From Leisingera sp. ANG59 (GTDB taxonomy: Bacteria; Pseudomonadota; Alphaproteobacteria; Rhodobacterales; Rhodobacteraceae), in contig NZ_WLCM01000004.1 of assembly GCF_013317235.1 (NCBI RefSeq), positions 347,531-411,530 of the forward strand: DNA of 64,000 nucleotides, written 5' to 3'. The notes below the pieces were generated by a model. It saw only the letters and a list, made by a program, of their open reading frames with translations. It was not told the DNA's origin and searched no databases. Every line of letters begins with the position of its first letter. Within the stretch, counting starts at the first letter, position 1. Position numbers and translations under genes: made by a program. Below, one piece after another: positions 28,676-37,467 of the stretch.

Positions 28676-28808
28676 CAGGCTGGTTCCCTTAGTCTTTGCC
28701 CTCAGGGACACGATTTGCGCAATAAAGGCAACCGGGCGGGGCTCTCTTCGGTAATATTGGCGCAGATTGCGCCGGATTTAAGTGGCGAAATGTCTCTGGC
28801 GGTGGTTC

Positions 28809-29987
28809 TCAGGCGCGTACCGGGGCGGGTTCGGGGGCTTTTAGCCAGTGATTCACCGCAAGCCCCAGCACCAGCGCCCAGAACGGCGCCCCGATTCCCA
28901 GGAAACTGATGCCGGAGACCGTGGTCATGAAGGTGATCAGCGCCGCCTCGCGCCCCTGCGGTTCCGCCAGCGCGGCGGACAGGCTGTTGCCGATGGTCGC
29001 CAGCAGCGCCAGGCCCGCAACGGTGGCGACCAGCGCCTTGGGGGCGATCAGGAACAGGCTGATGACGGTGGCGCCGCCGAGCCCCACCAGAGTGTAGACG
29101 AGGCCCGTCATCACGCCTGCCAGATAGCGGGTGTGCGGGTTCTCATCCGCCTCTGGCCCGGCGCAGATCGCGGCGGTGATGGCGGCGAGATTGAAGGCAA
29201 AGCCGCCGAAGGGCGCCAGGACCAGCGAGGCCAGGCCGGTGATGGTCAGGCTGGCAGAGACCGGCGGTTCATAGCCGCAGGCCTTCAGCGCCACCACGCC
29301 GGGCATGTTCTGCGAGGACATGGTGACGATATAGAGCGGCAGGCCGATGCCGATCAGCACCGGCAGCGAGAAGGCGGGCATGACGAACTCCGGCCGCGCC
29401 AGCGTCAGGTCCAGCGCCTCCAGGCTGCCAAAGGCGCCGGTGCCTGCGCACCAGGCCACGCCTGCCGCCAGCACCGCGGGGATACAGTAGCGGGGAAACA
29501 GTTTGCGCCCCGCGAGGAAGGTGAGGCCCATCACCGCCACCAGCGCGGTATCGGTCTGCAGCGAGGTGAAGGCCGAAAGGCCGAACTGGAACAGGATGCC
29601 TGCCAGCATGGCGCTGGCCAGGCTGTCCGGAATCAGGCGGGAGAGGGCGGCGAACCAGCCGGTGATGCCGGTGAGGGTCAGCAGCACTGCGCAGAGCAGG
29701 AAGGCGCCGACCGCCTCCGCCAGCGGCACGCCGTTGAGGCTGACTGCGAGCAGCGCCGCGCCGGGCGTCGACCAGGCGGTCAGGACCGGCATCCGGTACA
29801 TCAGCGACAGGATCAGGCTGGTGAGCCCCATGCCAAGGCCCAGCACCAGCATCCAGCTGTTGGCCTGGGACTGGGTAGCGCCCACCGTCTCGATCGCCTG
29901 AAAGATGATGGCGACCGAACCGGTGTAGCCGACCAGAACGGCAACCGCGCCGGAGACAAGATGCGAGAGCTTCAGATCCTTAAGCAT
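28809..29987 (-). CDS. BenE/YdcO-family transporter
   Basis: A 392-residue polytopic membrane protein with about 12 hydrophobic segments, matching the benzoate/H+ symporter (BenE) family. It has STPGAALLAV and PFGGFAFNLAAITAAICAGPEA in the positions expected for the substrate-binding repeats. In E. coli the relative ydcO lies beside the XRE-cupin regulator gene ydcN (sutR). Here an XRE-cupin gene is divergent, with twin operators between. The substrate is uncertain. ATG 29987 is followed by MLKDLKLSHLVSG. Confidence 0.85.
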   Translation of the reverse strand: MLKDLKLSHLVSGAVAVLVGYTGSVAIIFQAIETVGATQSQANSWMLVLGLGMGLTSLILSLMYRMPVLTAWSTPGAALLAVSLNGVPLAEAVGAFLLCAVLLTLTGITGWFAALSRLIPDSLASAMLAGILFQFGLSAFTSLQTDTALVAVMGLTFLAGRKLFPRYCIPAVLAAGVAWCAGTGAFGSLEALDLTLARPEFVMPAFSLPVLIGIGLPLYIVTMSSQNMPGVVALKACGYEPPVSASLTITGLASLVLAPFGGFAFNLAAITAAICAGPEADENPHTRYLAGVMTGLVYTLVGLGGATVISLFLIAPKALVATVAGLALLATIGNSLSAALAEPQGREAALITFMTTVSGISFLGIGAPFWALVLGLAVNHWLKAPEPAPVRA

Positions 29988-30025
29988 GCGGGTTTTCCTG
30001 TGGCGCCGGATAGGGTAGGGGTTTC

Positions 30026-30067
30026 GTGCGTTATAGCGCACACTACATTCCGTGCGTTATAGCGCAC
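30026..30067. promoter_or_regulatory. Twin palindromic operators between benE-like and XRE-cupin genes
   Basis: The 16-base sequence GTGCGTTATAGCGCAC occurs identically at 30026-30041 and 30052-30067. Each has inverted GTGCG/CGCAC arms. The centres are 26 bases apart, close to two and a half helical turns. They are the obvious binding sites for the adjacent XRE-cupin regulator and would control both genes. Confidence 0.85.
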
Positions 30068-30092
30068 AAGACTTTTTTGACGGGCAGAGACA

Positions 30093-30653
30093 ATGAGCGA
30101 TGACGGCATCACCCTGAACCTGCGGGAAATCCGCGCGGCGGCGGGGTTTAGCCTGTCCAAGGCAGCGGAGGCGACCGGGGTCAGCAAGGCGATGCTGGGG
30201 CAGATCGAGCGCGGCGAATCAAGTCCGACGATTGCCACGCTGTGGAAGATCGCCAAGGGGTTCCACCTGCCGCTGACCGCCCTGATCGGCGAGGCAACCC
30301 GGCCGGTGGGGGAGGCCGCCGGGGTTTATGAGACGGTGCAGTTTCCCGGCAGCATCGGGGTCAAGATCGTGTTTCCCTTCGACCCATTCCTGGGGGCCGA
30401 GACCTTTCAGGTCACGCTGAAGCCGGGGCAAAGCCATCAGTCGCAGCCGCATGACACCGGGGTGACGGAGGAGGTCTTTGTGCTGCATGGCTCGATGGAG
30501 GTGCTGAAGGACGGGGAATGGGTGCCGTTGGAGGCAGGCCAGGGCCTGCGCTTTGCCGCTGACCAGCCGCATGGCTACCGCAGCCTCGAGACCGGCGCGG
30601 CCTTCCTCAACATGCATCATTACCGGCAGGCGGGTCTGACGCAGCGGGATTGA
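30093..30653 (+). CDS. XRE-family transcriptional regulator with cupin domain
   Basis: 186 residues. The helix-turn-helix is at about 10-62 (LREIRAAAGFSLSKAAEATGVSKAMLGQIERGESSPTIATLWKIA, read as overlapping segments). The C-terminal cupin spans about 105-180 (HDTGVTEEVFVLHGSME, DQPHGYRS). This architecture senses a small ligand through the cupin. It is divergent from the BenE-like transporter and is likely autoregulated through the twin operators upstream. Confidence 0.9.
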   Translation: MSDDGITLNLREIRAAAGFSLSKAAEATGVSKAMLGQIERGESSPTIATLWKIAKGFHLPLTALIGEATRPVGEAAGVYETVQFPGSIGVKIVFPFDPFLGAETFQVTLKPGQSHQSQPHDTGVTEEVFVLHGSMEVLKDGEWVPLEAGQGLRFAADQPHGYRSLETGAAFLNMHHYRQAGLTQRD

Positions 30654-30689
30654 TGTGCTTCACTTGTGTATTTTCTCCAGGCTGCCTAC

Positions 30690-30703
30690 CACTTGCGCAA
30701 GTG
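30690..30703. promoter_or_regulatory. Perfect 14-bp palindrome upstream of the EamA transporter
   Basis: CACTTGCGCAAGTG is a perfect palindrome located 32 bases before the EamA start. It may be an operator; no regulator can be assigned. Confidence 0.5.
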
Positions 30704-30734
30704 ATTGAGTTTTAGGGATTTGAGGAACACCGTA

Positions 30735-31589
30735 ATGGACACGCTGCGCGGAAGCCTCCTGATGGTGCTGGCCATGGCGGCTTTTGCGCTGGAGGACATG
30801 TTCATCAAATCCGCCGCCGCCAGCCTGCCGGTGGGGCAGATCCTGATCCTTTTCGGCCTCGGCGGCATGGCGGTTTTTGCAGGCCTGGCGCGTGCGCAAG
30901 GTCACGCCCCCTGGCACCCGGGGTTCGGCACGCGCCCGATGCTGTGGCGTTCCCTGGCGGAGGTCGTGGGGCGGCTCTGTTTCACCCTGGCGATTGCGCT
31001 GACGCCCTTGTCCTCTGCCTCGGCCATCCTGCAGGCGACGCCCTTGGTGGTGGCCGCAGGGGCGGTTGTGTTCTTTGGCGAGACCGTCGGCTGGCGGCGC
31101 TGGCTGGCGATCGGGCTGGGGTTTGCCGGGGTGTTGCTGATCCTGCGGCCGGGGCTAAGCGGATTTGAACCGGCCTCGCTGTTTGCGGTGGCAGGCACGC
31201 TGGGGTTCGCGGGCCGCGATCTGGCCACCCGCGCAGCGCCGAAGGACATGAGCAACCATCAGCTGGGGTTCCTGGGATTTGCCATGCTGGTGGTGGCAGG
31301 CGTCATTGCCTTGGGCTGGACCGGCGGTGCGGCCTGGCCTGAAGCGCGCAACTGGCTGGATATCGCGGCGGCCACGGTGATCGGGGTGATTGCTTATAAC
31401 GCGTTGTCGGGGGCGATGCGGGCAGGGGAGATCTCGGTCATCGCGCCGTTCCGCTACACAAGGCTGGTCTTTGCCATGGTGCTGGGGGTGCTGGTGTTCG
31501 GTGAACAGCCCGATGCGCTGACCCTCATTGGCAGCGCGGTGATCGTCGGCAGTGGTGTTTTCACGCTGCTGCGCAGCCGCAAGGCGTAA
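30735..31589 (+). CDS. EamA/DMT-superfamily transporter
   Basis: 284 residues with ten hydrophobic segments in two EamA repeats. The first repeat ends with LTPLSSASAILQATPLVVAAGAVVFFGE and the second with APFRYTRLVFAMVLGVLVFGEQPD, each carrying the typical FGE signature. It is probably an exporter of an amino acid or other metabolite. ATG 30735 follows TGAGGAAC; the ten-residue extension is not favoured. A palindromic site lies just upstream. Confidence 0.88.
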   Translation: MDTLRGSLLMVLAMAAFALEDMFIKSAAASLPVGQILILFGLGGMAVFAGLARAQGHAPWHPGFGTRPMLWRSLAEVVGRLCFTLAIALTPLSSASAILQATPLVVAAGAVVFFGETVGWRRWLAIGLGFAGVLLILRPGLSGFEPASLFAVAGTLGFAGRDLATRAAPKDMSNHQLGFLGFAMLVVAGVIALGWTGGAAWPEARNWLDIAAATVIGVIAYNALSGAMRAGEISVIAPFRYTRLVFAMVLGVLVFGEQPDALTLIGSAVIVGSGVFTLLRSRKA

Positions 31590-31634
31590 GCGCCATCTTG
31601 CGCCCGCCGCAGCGCGGCCTTACATCTGCCGCCC

Positions 31635-32117
31635 ATGGCCAAGAAGAAGCAGACATCAGACCCGAACTACAAGGTGATCGCCGAAAACCGGCGGGCACGC
31701 TTCGATTACGCGATCGAAAGCGATATCGAATGCGGCATCGTGCTGGAAGGGTCCGAGGTCAAGGCGCTGCGCGGCAATGGCACCAATATCGCCGACAGCT
31801 ATGCCGCGGTGGAGGAGGGCGAGCTGTGGCTGGTGAATTCCTACATCCCGCCTTATGCGCAGGCCAAGGTGTTCAAGCATGAGGAACGCCGCCGCCGCAA
31901 GCTCTTGGTGTCGCGCAAGGAACTGTCGGACCTGTGGAACCTGACCCAGCGCAAGGGCATGACCCTGGTGCCGCTGGTGATCTATTTCAACCACAAGGGC
32001 CGCGCCAAGATCAAGCTGGGCATCGCCAAGGGCAAGAAGCTGCATGACAAGCGCGAAACCCAAGCCAAGCGCGATTGGGGCCGCCAGAAGCAGCGGCTGC
32101 TGAAGGACGCGCGCTGA
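31635..32117 (+). CDS. smpB: SsrA-binding protein SmpB
   Basis: 160 residues. It binds tmRNA and brings it to stalled ribosomes for trans-translation. It shows the expected [27 protein letters not shown] start, [23 protein letters not shown] and a C-terminal basic tail ([24 protein letters not shown]). The tmRNA gene itself is not recognised in this window. It is convergent with the LRR gene with only two bases between the stops. Confidence 0.95.
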   Translation: MAKKKQTSDPNYKVIAENRRARFDYAIESDIECGIVLEGSEVKALRGNGTNIADSYAAVEEGELWLVNSYIPPYAQAKVFKHEERRRRKLLVSRKELSDLWNLTQRKGMTLVPLVIYFNHKGRAKIKLGIAKGKKLHDKRETQAKRDWGRQKQRLLKDAR

Positions 32118-32119
32118 TC

Positions 32120-33328
32120 CTAGGGCGTCCTGGTGATGTATCTGGCAATCTGATCTTTTCCCAGAAGCCTCCTTTGCGACCGGCTGTCCGGACCGGCATA
32201 GAGGATCCGGAGGTTCTCGGTCTGCAGCAGCGGGAGGAGGAACTCTTGAGGCAGGCCAATGGCCCGCAGGATGGACAGCTGCTTCAGGCCTTTGAGCGGT
32301 TCCAGGTCCAGGATGCCCGTCCCGGAAATGCCAAGTTCCTTGAGCTCCTGCATGTGCCGGACCGGTGCCAGATTGGTCACGGCGGTGTCAGCGGCTGAGA
32401 GTTCCTGCAAGCGTATCCCTGCAAGCGGCTCAAGGCTGGCGACTGCGCTTCCGTCCAATACCAGTCGGCGAAGCAGCTTGAGCTCTGACAGGGGAGCAAG
32501 GTCCCGGACCTGCGTGTCTGCAAGGTCCAATTCCGCCAGGCTGCTTGCTCCTGTCAGGGGGGTCAGGTCGGCCACGCGGCTGCCTGTCAGGATCACGGTG
32601 TGAAGGGCAGGCTTGTTCTGCAGCCCCTCCAGGCTTTGCAGGCGGCTTCCGTCAGCACGCAGCATTTCCAATCCGCTGGAGGCAGCCAGCGGCGCCAGGC
32701 TTTCGACCGGGCATCCGGAGATCCAAACCACGCGCAGGTTCGCGGCAGAGAGCGGTGCCAGATCCGAAATCCCGGTGTTGAACGCCAGAAGAAACTCCAG
32801 CGTTTCGACCTCTTCCAAAGGTGCCAGGTCCCTGACGCCGGAATCGGCGATATTCAGGCTTTGCAAGCGCGTATATCTGCGCAGGAAAGAGAGATCGGTC
32901 ACCTCCCTGATGCCCCAGACGGACAGGTGCTCGAGTCCGGTCATGCGCGACAGCGGAGTGAAGTCGCGGGCTCGGACAGAATCAAGGCTCAGCCGCCTGA
33001 GTTCTGGCAGCCGGGTCAGAGGTGCCAGGTCGGATACCGTGAGTCCCACCAGTGCCAGATTCTTCAGATTGGGAAGCTGAGCTAAAGGAGACAAGTCTAC
33101 CTGGGCCTCAAATCCCGGCTCTGCCATCAGCGACAGATCGGTCAAATGCTGAAACCGTATCAGCGCCTGCAGGTCTGGCGTGCCTGTGCCTATCCGGACA
33201 TTTGCCTTTAAATCACTGTCTTTTATGCATGTGCTTCCGAATGCTGTACAGCTGGCATGCACGGGAAGCGGTGCGGACAGCCAGGCAGACAATAAGAAAA
33301 ATGCAAGAAAGCTGCGCAAGCCGGGCAT
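32120..33328 (-). CDS. Secreted leucine-rich-repeat protein (internalin-like)
   Basis: 402 residues with a Sec signal peptide (MPGLRSFLAFFLLSAWLSAPLPVHA). A short Cys-containing cap (SCTAFGSTC) precedes at least eleven 20-23-residue LRRs of the form DLxPLxxLxxLxxLxLxxTxV, the internalin-A type. No anchor, LPXTG or C-terminal membrane segment is seen, so it is probably periplasmic or exported. ATG 33328 is preceded by AAAGG. LRR proteins bind proteins or glycans; the partner is unknown. The region is slightly AT-richer than its neighbours. Confidence 0.85.
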   Translation of the reverse strand: MPGLRSFLAFFLLSAWLSAPLPVHASCTAFGSTCIKDSDLKANVRIGTGTPDLQALIRFQHLTDLSLMAEPGFEAQVDLSPLAQLPNLKNLALVGLTVSDLAPLTRLPELRRLSLDSVRARDFTPLSRMTGLEHLSVWGIREVTDLSFLRRYTRLQSLNIADSGVRDLAPLEEVETLEFLLAFNTGISDLAPLSAANLRVVWISGCPVESLAPLAASSGLEMLRADGSRLQSLEGLQNKPALHTVILTGSRVADLTPLTGASSLAELDLADTQVRDLAPLSELKLLRRLVLDGSAVASLEPLAGIRLQELSAADTAVTNLAPVRHMQELKELGISGTGILDLEPLKGLKQLSILRAIGLPQEFLLPLLQTENLRILYAGPDSRSQRRLLGKDQIARYITRTP

Positions 33329-33493
33329 TCGAATACCTTTTCTGAAACGTGCAGCAAGTATGCAGGTGACTTGTTGCTGCTCCGTAAAACACGCGCAAGA
33401 TGCTTGCATTGGCAGGTGAGGGGACAGGATAGCTTGCACCGCCCAGCCACGGGATGTACCCATGGCGCTATATGCAGATAGGGAGACGCTTTG

Positions 33494-34348
33494 ATGCAGG
33501 ACGATCCGAAGACGCTGGTTTCCACGGACTGGCTTGCCGCCCATCTGAAGGACCCGGATCTGCGGGTTCTGGACGCATCATGGTATCTGCCGCAGCAGGG
33601 GCGGGACGCCAAGGCGGAGTATGAGGCCGGCCATATCCCCGGCGCGCGGTTCTTCGATATCGACGAGATCTCCGACAACCGTTCCGACCTGCCGCATATG
33701 GTGCCGCCGGTTGAGAAATTCATGTCCAAGCTGCGTGCCATGGGCGTCGGCGACGGCCATCAGGTGGTGGTCTATGACGGCGCCGGGCTGTTTTCGGCGG
33801 CCCGCGTCTGGTGGCTGTTCCGGCTGATGGGGCAAAACAATGTTGCAGTGCTGGATGGCGGTTTCCCGAAGTGGCAGGCCGAGGGCCGTCCGGTTGAGGA
33901 CCTGCCGCCGGTGATCCGCGACCGCCATATGACCGTGCGGGTGCAGAACCACATGGTGCGCGATGTGACCCAGGTCTCTGCCGCGGCCAAGCTTGGCGAT
34001 CATGAAATCATCGATGCCCGCTCCGCCGAACGGTTCCGCGGCGACGCGCCGGAGCCGCGCGAGGGCCTGCGCGCGGGCCACATTCCGGGCTCCCGCAATG
34101 TGCCGTTCGGCCAGGTGCTGAAGGCCGATGGCACCATGAAGGATGCCGAGGGCATCCGCGCCGCCTTTGAAAGCGCCGGCGTCGATCTGAATAAACCTGC
34201 GATTACTTCCTGCGGTTCGGGCGTCACCGCCGCCATCCTCAGCCTCGCCCTGGAGCGGATCGGCAAGACCGATCATTCGCTTTATGACGGGTCCTGGGTG
34301 GAATGGGGTGCCTTCCCGACCCTTCCCGTTGCTACCGGAGAGAACTGA
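33494..34348 (+). CDS. sseA: 3-Mercaptopyruvate/thiosulfate sulfurtransferase
   Basis: 284 residues with two rhodanese domains. The second carries the active-site loop SCGSGVTA, typical of mercaptopyruvate sulfurtransferase (CG-S-G-V-T). The first domain is inactive-like, with the VVVYDGAGLFSAARVWW loop. The C-terminus has YDGSWVEWG. ATG 33494 is preceded by GGGAGA. It overlaps the aminotransferase start by one base (TGATG), so the two form an operon consistent with making mercaptopyruvate from cysteine by transamination and then transferring the sulfur. Confidence 0.9.
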   Translation: MQDDPKTLVSTDWLAAHLKDPDLRVLDASWYLPQQGRDAKAEYEAGHIPGARFFDIDEISDNRSDLPHMVPPVEKFMSKLRAMGVGDGHQVVVYDGAGLFSAARVWWLFRLMGQNNVAVLDGGFPKWQAEGRPVEDLPPVIRDRHMTVRVQNHMVRDVTQVSAAAKLGDHEIIDARSAERFRGDAPEPREGLRAGHIPGSRNVPFGQVLKADGTMKDAEGIRAAFESAGVDLNKPAITSCGSGVTAAILSLALERIGKTDHSLYDGSWVEWGAFPTLPVATGEN

Positions 34349-35532
34349 TGTTCGAGACCCTGAAACCCCAGCCCGCCGACAAGATCCTGGCGCTGATGCA
34401 GATGTACCGCGACGACCCGCGCGCGGACAAGATCGACCTTGGTGTCGGCGTCTACAAGAATGCCGAGGGCATCACCCCGGTGATGCGCGCGATCAAGGCG
34501 GCTGAGCACAAGCTGTGGGAAGAGCAGACCAGCAAGGCCTATGTCGGCCTGGCGGGCGACCCGGCCTATGCGGATGCGATGATCAAGCTGATCCTGGGCG
34601 ATGCGGTTGCGCGCGAGAACATCGCGGCGGCAGCGACCCCCGGCGGCACCGGCGCCGTGCGCCAGGCGTTTGAGCTGATCAAGATGGCCAACCCCAAGGC
34701 CCGCGTTTTCGTGTCGGACCCGACCTGGCCGAATCACGTGTCGATCCTGAAATATGTCGGCATCGAAACCGTCGTCTACCGCTACTTCGACCGCGAAACC
34801 CGCGGCGTGAACTTCGATGGCATGATGGAAGACCTGAAGGGCGCGCAGAAGGGCGATGTGGTGCTGCTGCACGGCTGCTGCCACAACCCGACCGGCGCCA
34901 ACCTGAACGAGGTGCAGTGGAAAGAGGTCATTGCGCTGCTGAACGAGCGCGGCCTGATCCCGATGATCGACATCGCCTATCAGGGCTTTGGCGACGGTCT
35001 GGAAGAAGACGCGCTGGGCGTGCGCCTGGTCGCTTCCTGCTGCCCCGAGACGCTGATCGCGGCCAGCTGCTCCAAGAATTTCGGCATCTACCGCGAGCGC
35101 ACCGGCCTGCTGATGGCGGTCTCCAACGATGCCTCCGCGCAGGCGCTGAACCAGGGCACCCTGGCCTTCCTGAACCGCCAGAACTACTCCTTCCCGCCGG
35201 ATCATGGCGCCCGTCTGGTGACCATGATCCTGAACGACGACGCGCTGCGCGCTGACTGGGCTGCTGAGCTGGAAGAGGTGCGCCTCGGCATGCTGGGTCT
35301 GCGCCAGAGCCTCGCGGATGAGCTGCAGCGCCTGACCGGCTCCGACCGGTTCAGCTTCATTGCCCAGCACCGCGGCATGTTCTCGCTCCTCGGCACCACG
35401 CCGGAGCTGGTTGAGAAGATGCGGGTCGACAACGGCATCTACATGGTTGGCGACAGCCGTCTGAACATCGCGGGCCTTAACGCACAGACCGTGCCGGTAC
35501 TGGCCAAGGCGATCGTTGACGCCGGCGTCTGA
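34348..35532 (+). CDS. Aspartate/aromatic amino-acid aminotransferase (class I)
   Basis: 394 residues of the TyrB/AspC subfamily. It has LGVGVYKNAEGITPVM near the N-terminus, GGTGAVRQAF, HGCCHNPTGANL, and the PLP-lysine region ASCSKNFGIYRERTG. The pyridoxal-phosphate-dependent reaction moves the amino group between aspartate, aromatic or cysteine-like substrates and 2-oxoglutarate. It is coupled to sseA, suggesting cysteine transamination as one possible role. A clean terminator follows. Confidence 0.93.
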   Translation: MFETLKPQPADKILALMQMYRDDPRADKIDLGVGVYKNAEGITPVMRAIKAAEHKLWEEQTSKAYVGLAGDPAYADAMIKLILGDAVARENIAAAATPGGTGAVRQAFELIKMANPKARVFVSDPTWPNHVSILKYVGIETVVYRYFDRETRGVNFDGMMEDLKGAQKGDVVLLHGCCHNPTGANLNEVQWKEVIALLNERGLIPMIDIAYQGFGDGLEEDALGVRLVASCCPETLIAASCSKNFGIYRERTGLLMAVSNDASAQALNQGTLAFLNRQNYSFPPDHGARLVTMILNDDALRADWAAELEEVRLGMLGLRQSLADELQRLTGSDRFSFIAQHRGMFSLLGTTPELVEKMRVDNGIYMVGDSRLNIAGLNAQTVPVLAKAIVDAGV

Positions 35533-35555
35533 GCCTCCGGCACTTTAGAATTTTG

Positions 35556-35586
35556 AAACGCGCCCCTCTCGGGCGCGTTTTTTTCT
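35556..35586 (+). terminator. Terminator after the aminotransferase gene
   Basis: AAACGCGCCC (35556-35565) pairs with GGGCGCGTTT (35571-35580) around CTCTC, followed by a T-run. Confidence 0.92.
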
Positions 35587-35703
35587 TGGCGCGGGGCCGG
35601 AGATCGCTTGACGCCGGGTCATGCATCACGGTGCGACGGAAGCGGCAGCGGCCCGCGTTTGTGCTTGCAGATGTCATAAGCAACACAGCCTAGGAGACCT
35701 GAA

Positions 35704-35961
35704 ATGACCCTCGCAAAATCTGCCCTCGCCCTGATCCTGTCCGCCGCCGTGGCCCTGCCGCTTGCTGCGCCCGCTTTTGCCGCAAACGGTGAGGTTATCG
35801 ACCGGGTGGAAAACCGCGCCGACCGCCGCGAGAACCGCCGGGATGAAGCGGTCGATACCGGCGTCTGGGACGTGGTGGAAGATCATCTGGACCGGGCCGA
35901 AGACCGCCGCGATTACCGCGACCAGAAGGCGCCCAAGGTGATTGTGGTCCCCCAGAGCTGA
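35704..35961 (+). CDS. Small secreted Arg/Asp-rich protein
   Basis: 85 residues. The signal peptide ends APAFAANG. The mature 57 residues are extremely charged, with repeated RxENRxDRRENRRDEA and DRAEDRRDYRD units, and are likely a single amphipathic helix. Similar short charged periplasmic proteins occur in this group, with no known function that I can cite. AGGAGACC precedes ATG 35704. Confidence 0.75.
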   Translation: MTLAKSALALILSAAVALPLAAPAFAANGEVIDRVENRADRRENRRDEAVDTGVWDVVEDHLDRAEDRRDYRDQKAPKVIVVPQS

Positions 35962-36058
35962 GACCGCGGCCTGCGCCGCGGCAGCGGCGCCTGGCCCCAA
36001 AGGTGGGAATCACCTGTGATGATCCTGCTGCTGGCGGGAGCCACCCGCGGCAACGGAA

Positions 36059-36093
36059 GCGCGGCGCCTGAAACAGGCGCCGCGCAATTTTTT
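36059..36093 (+). terminator. Strong terminator between the small secreted protein gene and amtB
   Basis: A 12-bp perfect stem, GCGCGGCGCCTG (36059-36070) with CAGGCGCCGCGC (36074-36085), is followed by AATTTTTT. It terminates plus-strand transcription before it enters amtB in antisense. Confidence 0.9.
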
Positions 36094-36106
36094 ACCGGGG
36101 CCGGAC

Positions 36107-37441
36107 TTAGCTCGGCGAGAACTCCGGGTAGGCCTCCATGCCCAGTTCCGCCATGTCGAGGCCATTGACCTCGTCCTCTTCCTCGACCCGGATGCCCAGG
36201 GTGGCGCGCAGGATGATCCAGACCACGGCAGAGGCGGCGACGGTGAAGACACCCACCACGGCAATGCCAGTCAGCTGGGTCAGCAGGCTGGCTTCGGGGT
36301 TCGACAGAACCACGGCCACGGTGCCCCAGATGCCGCAGATCAGGTGAACAGGGATGGCACCGACCACATCGTCGATCCGCAGCTTGTCCAGGAATGGCAC
36401 CGCAAAGACAACGATCACACCGCCGATGGCTCCGATCAGGGTCGCGAGGCCCAGGCCCGGGGTCAGCGGCTCGGCGGTGATGGCCACCAGGCCGGCCAGC
36501 GCGCCGTTCAGGATCATGGTCAGGTCCGGCTTGCGGAACAGCAGCTGGGTCAGCACCAGCGCGGCCACTGCGCCGCCTGCCGCAGCGGCGTTGGTGTTGG
36601 AGAAGATGCGGCTGATGTCAGCCACGTCGCCGATCGAGCCCATCGCCAGCTGCGAGCCGCCGTTGAAGCCGAACCAGCCCATCCACAGGATAAAGCAGCC
36701 CAGGGTCGCCAGCGCCAGATTGGAGCCGGGCATCGGGATGGTCTTGCCGTCCTTGTACTTGCCGATGCGCGGGCCGAGGATCAGCGCGCCGGTCAGGGCC
36801 GCCCAGCCGCCCACCGAATGCACCACGGTGGAGCCTGCAAAATCCAGGAAGCCCATCTGATCCAGGAAGCCGCCGCCCCATTTCCAGCTTGCCTGGAACG
36901 GGTAGATCACAGCGGTCAGGATGATGGTGAAGATCAGGAAGGGCCACAGCTTGATCCGCTCCGCCAGGGTGCCCGACACGATCGAGGCGGTGGCCGCGCA
37001 GAACATCAGCTGAAAGAAGAAGTCGGAGCCGGTGGCGGCATAGGAGTAATCATCGGCGCCTTCTGCGGTGATGCCCACCGCCTCCAGCACACCGGGGCCG
37101 AAGACGCCGGACAAGACGCCGTCGACGGCCCAGTTGCCCAGCGGATACATCAGGTTGTAGCCGATCAGCCAGTAGAACACCGCGGCCAATGAAAACAGCG
37201 CCATGTTCTTAGTCAGCTGCATGGTCACGTTCTTGGACCGCACCAGGCCGGCCTCTAGCATGGCGAAGCCCGCCGCCATCCAGAACACCAGGCAGCCACC
37301 GATCAGGAACAGCAGCGAGTTCAGGATGAACACGGTATCGGTCGCCGGATTCACACCCGGGGCAGGGCCGTCCTGGGCCAGCGCCAGGCCCGGCAGCGCG
37401 CTCAGCGCCAGGGCCGCAAGGGGGAGTTTCAGGGTCTTCAT
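36107..37441 (-). CDS. amtB: Ammonium transporter AmtB
   Basis: 444 residues. A signal peptide (MKTLKLPLAALALSALPGLALAQ) precedes 11 TM segments, as in many AmtB proteins. It shows NSLLFLIGGCLVFWMAAGFAMLEAGLVRSKN, GGWAALTGALILGPR and GAIPVHLICGIWGTVAVVL, with the pore His in VGAIPVH. It imports ammonium and is gated by GlnK. ATG 37441 is preceded by GGAGGAAAG. glnK lies 26 bases upstream, forming the standard glnK-amtB operon. Confidence 0.95.
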   Translation of the reverse strand: MKTLKLPLAALALSALPGLALAQDGPAPGVNPATDTVFILNSLLFLIGGCLVFWMAAGFAMLEAGLVRSKNVTMQLTKNMALFSLAAVFYWLIGYNLMYPLGNWAVDGVLSGVFGPGVLEAVGITAEGADDYSYAATGSDFFFQLMFCAATASIVSGTLAERIKLWPFLIFTIILTAVIYPFQASWKWGGGFLDQMGFLDFAGSTVVHSVGGWAALTGALILGPRIGKYKDGKTIPMPGSNLALATLGCFILWMGWFGFNGGSQLAMGSIGDVADISRIFSNTNAAAAGGAVAALVLTQLLFRKPDLTMILNGALAGLVAITAEPLTPGLGLATLIGAIGGVIVVFAVPFLDKLRIDDVVGAIPVHLICGIWGTVAVVLSNPEASLLTQLTGIAVVGVFTVAASAVVWIILRATLGIRVEEEDEVNGLDMAELGMEAYPEFSPS

Positions 37442-37467
37442 TAGTCTTTCCTCCATGCCGGGCGCGG

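Noticed and set aside
26792..28909. 705-residue plus-strand open frame opposite ilvD
   Set aside because: It lies entirely across a canonical dihydroxy-acid dehydratase in the opposite strand and shows shadow-like composition.
32400..33130. Periodic similarity that could be mistaken for a DNA repeat array or CRISPR
   Set aside because: The periodicity is at the protein level (leucine-rich repeats). Spacer lengths vary with codons and no identical direct repeats exist.
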